Shown here: piece by piece, positions 1-7,496 of the stretch | How positions within the stretch are numbered: position 1 is the first letter of the stretch | Layout: each line of letters starts with the position of its first letter | Origin: an uncultured Lachnospiraceae bacterium | GTDB taxonomy: Bacteria > Bacillota > Clostridia > Lachnospirales > Lachnospiraceae | Assembly (NCBI GenBank): GCA_946538445.1 | Contig: CAMNGO010000005.1 | Span: forward strand, 1-29,757 | Reading direction: 5' to 3' | DNA: 29,757 nt | The notes under the pieces: model-generated | Told to the model about the DNA's origin: nothing | Database searches by the model: none | The model's input: only the letters and a program-made list of their open reading frames with translations | Position numbers and translations under genes: made by a program

Positions 1-28
1 TTCTGAAGGATCAGTAACACGATACGAT

Positions 29-62
29 AGAGCTATGATTCATTTCATAGCTCTCTTTTTTT
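29..62 (+). terminator. Intrinsic terminator of an upstream gene outside the window
   Basis: A perfect 10-bp stem (AGAGCTATGA at 29-38, TCATAGCTCT at 45-54) with a 6-nt loop is followed by a run of T at 56-62. This is the classic Rho-independent layout for a plus-strand transcript entering from the left. No gene is visible upstream inside the window. Confidence 0.85.
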
Positions 63-103
63 GCTTAAATGTATATGGTAAAACGGATGAAAAAAATATT
101 TTA

Positions 104-118
104 ACAGGTGTCTTGTCA
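104..118 (+). promoter_or_regulatory. Candidate NiaR operator overlapping the -35 box
   Basis: ACAGGTGTCTTGTCA lies across the predicted -35 element of the niaR promoter. Its left part, ACAGGTGTC, resembles the half-site I recall for NiaR/YrxA operators in Bacilli. The right half is not a clean inverted copy. Position and resemblance suggest autoregulation. This is inference from memory and was not checked against a motif model. Confidence 0.35.
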
Positions 119-141
119 GGTTGGACGTTTTGTGATATGGT
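113..141 (+). promoter_or_regulatory. Predicted niaR promoter
   Basis: TTGTCA at 113-118 and TATGGT at 136-141 are separated by exactly 17 bp, a good sigma-A type arrangement. Transcription would start near 148, a few bases before the ribosome binding site at 154-160. The short leader supports the TTG start at 167. Confidence 0.5.
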
Positions 142-153
142 AGTGACTGACAG

Positions 154-160
154 AGGAGGT
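154..160 (+). promoter_or_regulatory. Ribosome binding site that sets the niaR TTG start
   Basis: AGGAGGT sits 6 nt before TTG at 167-169. An in-frame ATG at 35 lies inside the preceding terminator stem and upstream of the promoter, so it cannot be the start. Confidence 0.8.
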
Positions 161-166
161 GATAAG

Positions 167-730
167 TTGGGCAAGCTGAGAACACAAGAACGCAGAAACC
201 GTATACTGGAGTTGTTGGAAGAAAGCAAGGAGCCATTGTCCGGCAGCTATCTGGCGAAGGAATTCCAGGTCAGCCGGCAGGTGATCGTCACGGATATCGC
301 TATTCTTCGCAGTGAGTATCCCGATCTTATGGCCACCAGCAAGGGCTATATCATGCTTCGTGCAGATAAATGCCGAAGGGTGTTCAAAGTTCTTCATACA
401 GATGATCAGACCGAAGACGAACTGATGACCATCGTAGAACTGGGAGGCCATATCCTGGATGTCTATGTGGATCACAGAATCTATGGAACCATACGAAAGC
501 CATTAGGTATCAGTTCCGTCCGGGATGTAGGATATTTTCTGCGTGATATGGAAGAAGGAGTATCCACCCCCCTGATGAACATAACCAACGGATATCACTT
601 TCACACGGTGGAAGCCAGGTCAGAGAAGATTCTCGATGAGATCGAAGAGAGTCTCCGGGTGAAAGGATACCTGATCGAGAGTCTGGAAGGCCCGGTAATC
701 TACGAGCCGAAGAATTATAGCCGAATCTGA
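167..730 (+). CDS. niaR: NiaR-type niacin-responsive transcriptional repressor (HTH_11 + 3H domain)
   Basis: Predicted 187-residue DNA-binding repressor of NAD-precursor (niacin) genes, cytoplasmic. An N-terminal winged helix-turn-helix (about residues 5-60, with VSRQVIVTDI as recognition region) is followed by a 3H domain (about 72-180). H77, E85, H144 and H146 reproduce the spacing of the metal-binding His/Glu/His/His set I recall from the Thermotoga NiaR structure. H95 and H103 lie in the conserved GGHILDVYVDH block. Length fits the family (about 170-190). The start is TTG at 167, chosen from a strong AGGAGGT 6 nt upstream and a promoter at 113-141. It is followed after 27 nt by an ABM-domain gene and then an EIIC-like permease, probably cotranscribed. 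Family assignment is strong; niacin as ligand follows from the family. Confidence 0.88.
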   Translation: MGKLRTQERRNRILELLEESKEPLSGSYLAKEFQVSRQVIVTDIAILRSEYPDLMATSKGYIMLRADKCRRVFKVLHTDDQTEDELMTIVELGGHILDVYVDHRIYGTIRKPLGISSVRDVGYFLRDMEEGVSTPLMNITNGYHFHTVEARSEKILDEIEESLRVKGYLIESLEGPVIYEPKNYSRI

Positions 731-757
731 AAGATCATTATCATAGGAGGAGTAAAA

Positions 758-1057
758 ATGTATCAGATCTGTGTAAGCTATCATTGCAATTCGAAGGAAG
801 ACAGAGACGGATTCTATCAGGAACTGGAGGAAAACAGGATCCAGATACTCTGTGAGGAAGAAAAAGGATGCATCCGTTATCGATATTATTATCCTTGTGA
901 TAATGACACGGAACTGTTTCTCCTGGAACAGTGGGAGACCAGGGAGGACCAGAAAGTCCATACCGGCCAGCCTCATTTTGCACTGATTGGTGACCTGAAG
1001 AAAAAATATAATGCGAAAGTTGAATTTGAGATTATAAACGGAGAGAAGTTGGGCTGA
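758..1057 (+). CDS. ABM-domain (YgiN-like) monooxygenase family protein
   Basis: Small 99-residue cytoplasmic protein with the pattern of the antibiotic-biosynthesis-monooxygenase fold, a dimeric ferredoxin-like alpha+beta domain. It shows a first strand (YQICVSYHC), a helix with REGFY-like spacing (DRDGFYQELEE), the E-x-G-C-I-R-Y turn (EEKGCIRYRYYYP), a LLEQWETRED strand-helix junction and HFA (residues 73-75). YgiN-type members act on quinols; others degrade heme or have no known substrate, and the true substrate cannot be read here. The start ATG at 758 has AGGAGG 8 nt upstream. It sits 27 nt after niaR and 34 nt before the EIIC-like gene, so one operon is likely. Niacin-linked expression is inferred only from that arrangement. 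Confidence 0.72.
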   Translation: MYQICVSYHCNSKEDRDGFYQELEENRIQILCEEEKGCIRYRYYYPCDNDTELFLLEQWETREDQKVHTGQPHFALIGDLKKKYNAKVEFEIINGEKLG

Positions 1058-1091
1058 TTTCAGGCCGGTTTTTCATCCAGAGGAGAGTATT

Positions 1092-2183
1092 ATGGCTAAT
1101 TTGAAAGCATTTTTAAAGAAAAAAGATATCGAGATATCGGCAAGACGTTATGGAATTGATGCCCTTGGAGCCATGGCCCAGGGTCTCTTCTGTACCCTGT
1201 TGATCGGAACGATTCTCAACACACTGGGAAGCCAGTTCCACATTGGATTTCTGACGGCACCCATCTACCAGAATGATGCGGTATCCTACACCATAGGAGG
1301 CTTTGCTTCCGCCATGGTGGGCCCTGCTATGGCTGCCGCTATAGGTTATGCCTTGCATGCATCACCATTGGTGCTGTTTTCCCTGATTCCTGTTGGTTTT
1401 GCCACCAACATGCTTGGAGGGGCAGGAGGACCTCTGGCCGTCCTGATCGTCGCCATAGTGGCATCGGAATTCGGAAAAGCGGTATCTAAGGAGACAAAAA
1501 TTGATATCCTTGTCACTCCCATCGTCACTATCCTGGTGGGTGTGGGACTTGCCTATCTGATTGCCAAACCCATCGGGGCAGCAGCAGCCTATGTGGGCAA
1601 AGTTATTATGTGGGCCACGGAATTACAACCCTTCCTCATGGGAATCATCGTATCTGTGGTGGTGGGTATCGCTCTTACCCTGCCCATCTCTTCCGCAGCG
1701 ATCTGTGCCTCTCTGGGACTTACCGGTCTTGCGGGAGGAGCAGCCGTTGCAGGTTGCTGTGCTCAGATGGTAGGATTCGCTTTCATGTCTTTCCGGGAAA
1801 ACGGAGTGGGCGGCCTGGTATCCCAGGGAATCGGAACTTCCATGCTGCAGATGCCGAATATCGTTAAGAATCCCAGGACCTGGATTCCTCCGATCCTGAC
1901 TTCTGCCATCACCGGTCCTATTGCCACCTGCATCTTCAAGATGACCATGAACGGAACTCCGGTATCATCCGGTATGGGAACCTGTGGTCTGGTGGGACAG
2001 ATTGGTGTATATACAGGTTGGCTTAACGATATTGAAGCCGGGACTAAGGCGGCCATCACCGGATTTGACTGGCTAGGCCTGATCCTGATCTCCTTTATTC
2101 TTCCGGCAGTTTTATCCACTATCTTCTGTGAGGTGGAAAGAAGGATGGGCTGGATCCAGGAAGACGATCTTAAACTGGATTAA
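1092..2183 (+). CDS. Orphan PTS EIIC-like membrane protein (PTS_EIIC_2 / PfoR type)
   Basis: A 363-residue polytopic membrane protein rich in Gly/Ala hydrophobic segments, about nine or ten helices. It resembles the PTS_EIIC_2 family, which includes Clostridium perfringens PfoR. Recognisable stretches are GGFASAMVGPAMAAAIGYAL (about residues 69-88), NMLGGAGGPLAV (about 106-117), ALTLPISSAAICASLGLTGLAGGAA (about 194-218) and GMGTCGLVGQIG (about 295-306). No EIIA or EIIB gene or domain is nearby, so phosphotransfer-coupled sugar uptake is doubtful and the substrate is unknown. ATG 1092 has GAGGAGAG upstream. As the last gene of the niaR operon it ends at a strong terminator. It could import a small metabolite, possibly related to niacin or NAD, but that rests only on operon context. 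Confidence 0.75.
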   Translation: MANLKAFLKKKDIEISARRYGIDALGAMAQGLFCTLLIGTILNTLGSQFHIGFLTAPIYQNDAVSYTIGGFASAMVGPAMAAAIGYALHASPLVLFSLIPVGFATNMLGGAGGPLAVLIVAIVASEFGKAVSKETKIDILVTPIVTILVGVGLAYLIAKPIGAAAAYVGKVIMWATELQPFLMGIIVSVVVGIALTLPISSAAICASLGLTGLAGGAAVAGCCAQMVGFAFMSFRENGVGGLVSQGIGTSMLQMPNIVKNPRTWIPPILTSAITGPIATCIFKMTMNGTPVSSGMGTCGLVGQIGVYTGWLNDIEAGTKAAITGFDWLGLILISFILPAVLSTIFCEVERRMGWIQEDDLKLD

Positions 2184-2197
2184 TAAAAAAAATATAA

Positions 2198-2250
2198 GAA
2201 AAATGCCGGATTCATGATCTGTAATGAAGTCATGAATCCGGCACTTTTTT
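2198..2250. terminator. Bidirectional intrinsic terminator
   Basis: A perfect 14-bp stem (TGCCGGATTCATGA at 2204-2217, TCATGAATCCGGCA at 2230-2243) is flanked by an A-rich tract on the left and six T at 2245-2250. It lies between convergent genes (EIIC-like on plus, DUF2974 hydrolase on minus), so it can end both transcripts. Confidence 0.9.
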
Positions 2251-2271
2251 ATTTCATTCATTTAAGGGTAC

Positions 2272-3327
2272 TCAACAGGTCAATATCTTGGCGGATACCC
2301 GCAGGAACTGCTTCTTTTCCACGTCGTCTCCATGGCGGATGAAATCGTGAAACCTTGATAAGATCTCCGTTGGCTTTAATTCATATACCATGGTCTTTTC
2401 ATATCCGCCGATCAGCTTGTAGAGACAGTTGATATAATCCCGGATCTCATTCTGTGTCAGAGAATCGATCCATCGGTTCAGACGGTTCCCCAGGTTCCTG
2501 CTGGATTTCTTCAGGTTCCGGCAGTACTGGAAACGCCCGTCCTTGATCTTCCAGTTCATGAGATCGTGCTGTACCAGACCGTGTTTGTAACTCTTTACGA
2601 TACGGGGATTCCGGTGGTCAGAGAAAAGCAAACCCACAGTGGATTCTCTGGGTATTACTTTATAGATCCGGTCCGCGATTCTCTGAAAGCCTTTTTTGCG
2701 GTAAAAACTCCTTGGGAAACCGACTCCGTCAAAACTGAAGATTCTCTGGATGCGTTCCTGGATGCGAGGGGGAGCTTTGGAGGCGGCATACAAGGCGATG
2801 TTACCACCCTTGGAATGCCCTGACAGGATGAGTTTACCCCGGGTTTTTCTGGCTGCTCCCTTGAGGTAGCTAAGTGCCAGGTTCTGGGAGGGGATCACCT
2901 TCTCACAGGCAAGGTTAAAGTCTTCCTTCCAGGCGTTGATCTTGCCGTCGGTCCCCCGGAAGGCCACAAAGCAGTGTTCACCTTTCTGAAAGGTGATGGC
3001 GGCAAAGTTACAATCCTGATCCCTGCGGGATACTTTCATAAAAAAGGAAGCCCGGATATCGCTATACCGGACACTGTCATAGATTTCTTCAAAGATCTCA
3101 CGGTACATCTGCCCATAAACCGGGTCGGTAAAAAGAGCTTCATAGTTCGGATCCTCATGGATCTCTTTCAGGGTGGGGTAATGGTCCGCCCGGAATCCGG
3201 GTACGATCTTCTCCATCTTGGGATAGGCCAGCTGGCTCAATAACAGGGCATCCACCGGGTTAAAGTGATACTCATGGAAGGATTTGTTTTTGTATTCTTC
3301 GATATACCTCATCATGGAATATTTCAA
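2272..3327 (-). CDS. DUF2974 (Mbeg1-like) alpha/beta hydrolase, lipase-like
   Basis: A 351-residue predicted cytoplasmic serine hydrolase. The lipase-type nucleophile elbow GHSKGG (residues 170-175, Ser172) follows a hydrophobic strand (KLILS). VAFRGTDG (121-128) looks like the oxyanion/strand motif of class-3 lipases, and FSFDGVGFP just after the elbow is characteristic of DUF2974. A catalytic His may lie in the SYKHGLVQHD stretch. There is no signal peptide. The start is TTG (3325-3327) with AAGAGGTG about 8 nt upstream; the next ATGs (residues 5 and 6) lie too far from that site. It is transcribed alone, divergent from the reductase operon and convergent with the niaR operon. Substrate unknown; a phospholipid or acyl ester is plausible from the family. 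Confidence 0.82.
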   Translation of the reverse strand: MKYSMMRYIEEYKNKSFHEYHFNPVDALLLSQLAYPKMEKIVPGFRADHYPTLKEIHEDPNYEALFTDPVYGQMYREIFEEIYDSVRYSDIRASFFMKVSRRDQDCNFAAITFQKGEHCFVAFRGTDGKINAWKEDFNLACEKVIPSQNLALSYLKGAARKTRGKLILSGHSKGGNIALYAASKAPPRIQERIQRIFSFDGVGFPRSFYRKKGFQRIADRIYKVIPRESTVGLLFSDHRNPRIVKSYKHGLVQHDLMNWKIKDGRFQYCRNLKKSSRNLGNRLNRWIDSLTQNEIRDYINCLYKLIGGYEKTMVYELKPTEILSRFHDFIRHGDDVEKKQFLRVSAKILTC

Positions 3328-3373
3328 TACAGTTACACCTCTTGTTTTTTATTCTCATAATTATTCCACTGAT

Positions 3374-3382
3374 AATATAACA
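3374..3382 (-). promoter_or_regulatory. Possible extended -10 promoter for the DUF2974 gene
   Basis: On the minus strand, TG-T-TATATT forms an extended -10 element (plus-strand 3374-3382) about 30-35 nt upstream of the ribosome binding site. No good -35 is present at 17 bp, which is common for extended -10 promoters. Weak support. Confidence 0.35.
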
Positions 3383-3501
3383 CGATTTCCTACCTGGAGT
3401 CCTAACATAGTTGTGAATATGTTTTTACAGTTTTCTTTCTGTCATTTGGGTAATTTTATATAATAAATATGCAGAAAACAGAATTATTATTATGAACTAT
3501 G

Positions 3502-3530
3502 TTGAGAGAACCCTCGTTTTATGTTATAAT
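3502..3530 (+). promoter_or_regulatory. Predicted promoter of the reductase-symporter-SBP operon
   Basis: TTGAGA at 3502-3507 and a perfect TATAAT at 3525-3530 are spaced by exactly 17 bp. Transcription would begin near 3537, giving a leader of about 50 nt before ATG 3590. Confidence 0.75.
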
Positions 3531-3589
3531 ATTACTCACTAATAATGAACGAGTCAGCAAAAATTCATTTTATCAGAAGGAGGAGAAAA

Positions 3590-4438
3590 ATGTTAAAAAC
3601 TACTGTTTGGGTTGTAGGTGCCTCCGGCAGGGTTGGAAGGGCTCTTACGAAAGCACTGAAGAAAGATACAGATTTTAAAGTGATCGCCACCGGCAGAGAA
3701 GTTGATATCGCAAACCTGGATGCGATTGAGCAGGCCTTCATGATCTACAGACCGAATGTGATTGTGAACTGTGCCAGCATATCCAATGCGGATTACTGCG
3801 AGAAGAATAAGGTGGAGGCCTTTAAAGTAAATGCCATCGGCGCCAGGAACCTCGCTGCCGTCTCCGCCAGCAACAATGCAAAGATCATACATCTTTCCAC
3901 GGACGATGTTTTTTCCGGGGAGAATAATTATCCCAAGAATGAGTTTGACATCCCGACTCCTAAGACGATTTACGGGCAGTCAAAATATGCCGGAGAGAAC
4001 TTCGTTAAGGAGCTGAATCCGAAGCACCTGATCATCCGCAGCTCCTGGGTATATGGGGAAGACTCGGAGGATTATGTATCCTATGTTCTTTCCAAGGCGG
4101 AGAAAGGGGAGAGCTTCGATGCAGCCATCGACAGAATCAGTTCCCCCACTTACATGAATCGTATCGTTGGTTTCATCATTAAAATGATCCCTGAAGAGGA
4201 GTATGGTATCTACCATGTTGCCAGTGAGGGCCTGTGCACCCGTTATCAGCTGGCCAATACGATTCTGACCATGGCCGGCTATGATCCTTCTCTGGCCAAG
4301 GCCACCTCAGGTGCGGGGAGCGCCATAGTATCTACCCTTCTGGAGAACCTGATGATGAAGATAACAGGTGTCTATCAGATGCCGGAATGGCATATCGACC
4401 TGGAGAACTACATTAAAGGAATGAAGAAGGAGGGATAA
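3590..4438 (+). CDS. RmlD-like NAD(P)-dependent sugar-nucleotide reductase (extended SDR)
   Basis: A 282-residue cytoplasmic oxidoreductase of the dTDP-4-dehydrorhamnose reductase (RmlD) type. VVGASGRVG (8-16) is the N-terminal Rossmann glycine motif, STDDVFSG (103-110) matches the RmlD STDYVFDG motif with the SDR Ser/Thr, and YGQSK (128-132) is the catalytic YxxxK. IIRSSWVYG is also typical. ATG 3590 is chosen because GAAGGAGGAG lies just upstream and an earlier in-frame start lacks such a site. No other rhamnose genes (rmlA, B or C) are near, so the exact substrate is uncertain. Instead it shares an operon with an amino-acid type symporter, whose start lies 3 nt after this stop. It may act on another nucleotide sugar or keto compound. 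Confidence 0.8.
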   Translation: MLKTTVWVVGASGRVGRALTKALKKDTDFKVIATGREVDIANLDAIEQAFMIYRPNVIVNCASISNADYCEKNKVEAFKVNAIGARNLAAVSASNNAKIIHLSTDDVFSGENNYPKNEFDIPTPKTIYGQSKYAGENFVKELNPKHLIIRSSWVYGEDSEDYVSYVLSKAEKGESFDAAIDRISSPTYMNRIVGFIIKMIPEEEYGIYHVASEGLCTRYQLANTILTMAGYDPSLAKATSGAGSAIVSTLLENLMMKITGVYQMPEWHIDLENYIKGMKKEG

Positions 4439-4441
4439 TAT

Positions 4442-5725
4442 ATGGGAGGTAAGGAGAAAAAGAAATTAGGACTGACCACGAAGATTTTTATCGGTCTGCT
4501 CGTGGGTCTCGTTGTAGGTGTCATATTTAACCTGGCAATCCCACATGGCTATGTGAGAGATACCATTTTTGTGGAAGGTATCTTCTATGTCATCGGTAAT
4601 GGTTTTATCCGATTGATGAAGATGCTCGTTGTACCGTTGGTATTCTGTTCTCTGGTTTGCGGAGCCTCCGCCATCGGAGATACCAAAGCCCTTGGTAAAG
4701 TGGGTGGAAAGACTATCGTATTTTATCTTTGCACCACCGCTCTTGCCGTAACGGTTGCCATCACGGTAGCGACCATCATCAGGCCGGGTATCGGTCTTGA
4801 TATGGCTTCCATCGAAGCTTCGGAAGTAACCACAGCAGAGGCAACTTCCGCTGCGGATACCATCCTTAACATTATTCCGGAGAACCCCATCAAGTCTCTG
4901 GCTGACGGCACCATGCTGCAGATTATCCTCTTTGCGTTGATTGTCGGTATTCTGCTTGCTAAGATGGGCGACAGAGCCAATCTGATCTCCAACTTTGTCA
5001 ACCAGTTGAATGACCTTATGATGGAGATGACCCTCCTGGTTATGAATCTTGCCCCGATCGGTGTATTCTGTATGATCGCCAGGACTTTCTCCAACTTAGG
5101 ATTCAATGCCTTCCTGCCGTTGTTGAAATACATGGGAAGTGTGGTCATCGGCCTGGCCCTGCAATGCTTCGTGGTTTATATGGTATTGCTTATCGTATTT
5201 ACCAGGCTCAACCCCATGGTCTTCCTCAGGAAGTTCTTCCCGGTTATGGCTTTCGCTTTCTCCACATCCACATCCAATGCCACGATTCCTATGAACATCG
5301 AAACTTTGGATGAGAAGATTGGTGTATCCAGAAAGATTGCGTCTTTCACGATCCCCCTTGGTGCTACCATCAACATGGATGGTACCTCCATCATGCAGGG
5401 TTGTGCCGTTGTATTTGCTGCCCAGGCTTATGGTATGCATCTGGGACTGAAGGGTTATCTTACCGTTATTGCCACCGCTACTCTGGCTTCCATCGGTACA
5501 GCAGGTATCCCGTCCGTAGGACTGGTAACTCTTTCCATGGTATTCACCTCCGTAGGTATTCCGGTTGAGGCCATCGGTCTGATCATGGGTATCGACCGTA
5601 TCCTTGATATGCTCCGTACTGCGGTTAATATCACCGGTGATGCGGTTTGTACCACGATCGTTGCTGCCCAGAACGGAGATCTGGACAAAGAAGTCTTCTA
5701 TCGCACGGATGCTGCCGGGGAATAA
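4442..5725 (+). CDS. SLC1/DAACS-family dicarboxylate or acidic amino-acid:cation symporter
   Basis: A 427-residue membrane transporter of the glutamate/aspartate/C4-dicarboxylate:Na+ or H+ symporter family (SDF). It contains the HP1 serine motif STSTSNATIP (274-283), NMDGT in TM7 (311-315), the HP2 loop ASIGTAGIPSVG (349-360) and the TM8 block DMLRTAVN (389-396). D389, R392 and N396 align with the substrate-binding Asp, Arg and Asn of GltPh. The Arg points to an acidic substrate such as aspartate, glutamate or a dicarboxylate. Length is normal (400-440). GGAGGG precedes ATG 4442. It lies between a reductase and a solute-binding lipoprotein, an unusual pairing because SLC1 carriers normally work without a binding protein. 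Confidence 0.92.
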   Translation: MGGKEKKKLGLTTKIFIGLLVGLVVGVIFNLAIPHGYVRDTIFVEGIFYVIGNGFIRLMKMLVVPLVFCSLVCGASAIGDTKALGKVGGKTIVFYLCTTALAVTVAITVATIIRPGIGLDMASIEASEVTTAEATSAADTILNIIPENPIKSLADGTMLQIILFALIVGILLAKMGDRANLISNFVNQLNDLMMEMTLLVMNLAPIGVFCMIARTFSNLGFNAFLPLLKYMGSVVIGLALQCFVVYMVLLIVFTRLNPMVFLRKFFPVMAFAFSTSTSNATIPMNIETLDEKIGVSRKIASFTIPLGATINMDGTSIMQGCAVVFAAQAYGMHLGLKGYLTVIATATLASIGTAGIPSVGLVTLSMVFTSVGIPVEAIGLIMGIDRILDMLRTAVNITGDAVCTTIVAAQNGDLDKEVFYRTDAAGE

Positions 5726-5749
5726 TCGGAGACAGTACACAGGTCATGG

Positions 5750-5771
5750 TATGGTTTTTTTGAAAACCATA
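5750..5771 (+). other. Intergenic stem-loop between symporter and solute-binding protein genes
   Basis: TATGGTTTT (5750-5758) and AAAACCATA (5763-5771) form a perfect 9-bp stem with a 4-nt loop. It lies 9 nt before the AAAGGAAG ribosome binding site of the next gene. The stem is AT-rich and has no T tract after it, so it is more likely an mRNA stability or processing element than a terminator. Confidence 0.5.
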
Positions 5772-5793
5772 AGTAATGAGAAAGGAAGAAGAT

Positions 5794-6666
5794 ATGATCA
5801 AGAGAAGATTAGCGGTTCTTATGACCATCCTCATGGGCTCTGTCTTCATGCTTGGCGGCTGTGGTTCCACCGGAACGGGTAGTTCCCAGAATAAACCGGC
5901 CGAGAAACAGGATCAGGCCGGAGGGGAAGAAATCGTCCTGGAAGAGGATGATTTCATCAAGAGCATCCGGGATCGTGGTCGTCTGATCGTAGGATGTAAG
6001 ATGGATGTTCCCGGACTTGGATTGTATGATAAAGAGACGGACAGCTGGTCAGGTCTCGAGGTGGAGCTGGCATATAAAACTGCCGCCCTCATCTTCAATG
6101 TGAGTCCCGATGAGGCAAAAGAACAGAACCTGGTAGAGATTAAGGGTGTGACTGTGGCAGACCGTGAAGATACTCTGGAAAACGGTGATATCGACTGCAT
6201 GATCGCCACTTATACGATCACTCCGGAACGTGGCGAGAGATTCACTTTGTCAAACAGCTATTACACGGATTACGTTGGACTGATGGTTCGGTACAGTGGA
6301 AAAGACAAGGATCTTAACAGTCTCGGCAACAGTGACATCAGGTCCATCGCCGACCTGGATGGAAAATATGTGGGCGTTCCGAGAAATGCTACTACCAGAC
6401 AAGACTTTATCAACTATATTGAGACCATGAACTCCGTGAAAGTTTCCCCGATCTTCTGTGAATACGAATCTTATGACCAGTTGTTCACAGCACTGAAGAA
6501 AGGAAACATTGACGTGATGTCCGTGGATGTCAGTATTCTGAACGGATATGTGGATAACACGACAAAGATCCTGGATGCCAGATTTGCCGGCCAGCATTAT
6601 GGCGCAGCGGTAAGAAATGAAAATGCATCCCTGATCAGTTATATCAACAAGGCTATCACCCAATAG
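5794..6666 (+). CDS. Lipoprotein extracellular solute-binding protein, family 3 (amino-acid type)
   Basis: A 290-residue predicted lipoprotein. A basic N-terminus and hydrophobic stretch lead to the lipobox MLGGC with Cys23, then a Ser/Gly/Gln-rich linker (24-50). The mature part is SBP_bac_3-like: IRDRGRLIVGCKMDVPGLG is the usual first strand, LEVELAYKTAA the following helix, DCMIATYTITPERGERFTLS the hinge and substrate-binding region, and LFTALKKGNIDVMSVD the second-lobe motif. Family members bind polar amino acids outside the cell for ABC importers. No ABC permease or ATPase gene is in the window, so it may deliver to a distant permease, or sense. Start 5794 is preferred over ATG 5776 because AAAGGAAG lies 5 nt upstream of it. 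Confidence 0.85.
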   Translation: MIKRRLAVLMTILMGSVFMLGGCGSTGTGSSQNKPAEKQDQAGGEEIVLEEDDFIKSIRDRGRLIVGCKMDVPGLGLYDKETDSWSGLEVELAYKTAALIFNVSPDEAKEQNLVEIKGVTVADREDTLENGDIDCMIATYTITPERGERFTLSNSYYTDYVGLMVRYSGKDKDLNSLGNSDIRSIADLDGKYVGVPRNATTRQDFINYIETMNSVKVSPIFCEYESYDQLFTALKKGNIDVMSVDVSILNGYVDNTTKILDARFAGQHYGAAVRNENASLISYINKAITQ

Positions 6667-6703
6667 CGACAGGGGGGCTTCCCCCAGAAATATAAAAAAT
6701 AAC

Positions 6704-6743
6704 AGAGGGATAGATGATATTGTCAATATTCATCTATCCCTCT
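6704..6743. terminator. Bidirectional terminator overlapping the end of the tetR gene
   Basis: AGAGGGATAGATGA (6704-6717) pairs perfectly with TCATCTATCCCTCT (6730-6743), and the stem can extend inward through TATTG/CAATA. An A-rich tract lies on the left and a T-rich tract on the right. The right arm contains the last codons and stop of the minus-strand TetR gene (stop at 6734-6736). It serves the convergent SBP and TetR genes. Confidence 0.75.
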
Positions 6744-7387
6744 ATTGTATTTGCAGCAGATGGAAGATTCCCTTCCTGCTCAGTTACAGTATAGGCTGCA
6801 AGGATGGCCCGGATGGACCGGTGGAGGTAGGGCAGGTACTCCTGCATGGTGACGGGCTGCTTGTATAAGATACAGCTGTAGCTTACGGAACCGACCAGCT
6901 CTATGATCGTGAAGAGCATAAGCTCCGGTTGTTCGCAGTGTACCGAGAATTGTTTGATCTGTTGGTTATAGTATCTGAAAAAAGGGATGTCCTCGTCCGG
7001 GACATCGGCGCTGAGAGCATTTTTGAAGATTCCCCAGCTCAGATTTTTCGAGATGAAGCGCAGCAATTTTGGATCGGATTCAAAGCGCTTTATAAAATAA
7101 TCGCAGACCCGCAGAACGGTCGATTCAAAATCATCATCCTGAGGATTCTCTATCATCTCCTGATGAGCGTCCTCAAATAACTGACCGGTGATATGGGTAA
7201 TCAATTTATCCCGCAGATCATATTTATCCTTAAAGTAGAGGTAGAAGGTTCCCTTGGCCAAACCTGCTTTCTTTACGATGTCGGAGATGGTGGTCTTGCC
7301 GAATCCATGGTTTAAAAACAGATCAAAGGAGGATTGAAACAGGGCGTTTCTTTTCTGTAATTTATTTTCTTCCACTTTTTTACTCAT
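6734..7387 (-). CDS. TetR/AcrR-family transcriptional regulator
   Basis: A 217-residue repressor. The N-terminal TetR helix-turn-helix spans about residues 12-58, with FLNHGFGKTTISDIVKKAGL and AKGTFYLYFKDKYDLRDKL the canonical pattern. The ligand-binding C-terminal domain has no recognisable signature. ATG 7385-7387 is preceded by a very strong AAAGGAGGTGA. The gene diverges from the MMPL exporter across 221 bp that holds two palindromic 25-bp repeats and both promoters, so it most likely represses the exporter operon and itself. The inducer is unknown, possibly a lipid, detergent-like or hydrophobic compound given the exporter type. Its stop codon lies inside the terminator stem. Confidence 0.92.
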   Translation of the reverse strand: MSKKVEENKLQKRNALFQSSFDLFLNHGFGKTTISDIVKKAGLAKGTFYLYFKDKYDLRDKLITHITGQLFEDAHQEMIENPQDDDFESTVLRVCDYFIKRFESDPKLLRFISKNLSWGIFKNALSADVPDEDIPFFRYYNQQIKQFSVHCEQPELMLFTIIELVGSVSYSCILYKQPVTMQEYLPYLHRSIRAILAAYTVTEQEGNLPSAANTIEG

Positions 7388-7453
7388 CTCTGATTCACCT
7401 CCTTTTCCATATTGCCTGATTCTTTATTCTTAGTATATTTACAAGCTTATTTT

Positions 7454-7482
7454 ATTATTTCCCAAACCATGAGAAAAGTCAA
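7454..7482 (-). promoter_or_regulatory. Predicted tetR promoter
   Basis: On the minus strand, TTGACT (7477-7482) and AATAAT (7454-7459) are spaced 17 bp. A TCAATATT half-site like one arm of the neighbouring palindromes overlaps this -35 at 7479-7486, consistent with autorepression. Confidence 0.5.
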
Positions 7483-7496
7483 TATTGTAGCAGGTT

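Noticed and set aside
1058..1091. Weak GGCTGA/TCAGGCC hairpin before the EIIC-like gene, considered as an attenuator.
   Set aside because: Short stem with a bulge and only five T; the position between operon genes gives no added support.
6672..6685. G6-CTT-C5 hairpin just after the solute-binding protein stop, considered as a terminator.
   Set aside because: The loop is minimal and no T tract follows; the 14-bp hairpin at 6704-6743 is the better terminator.
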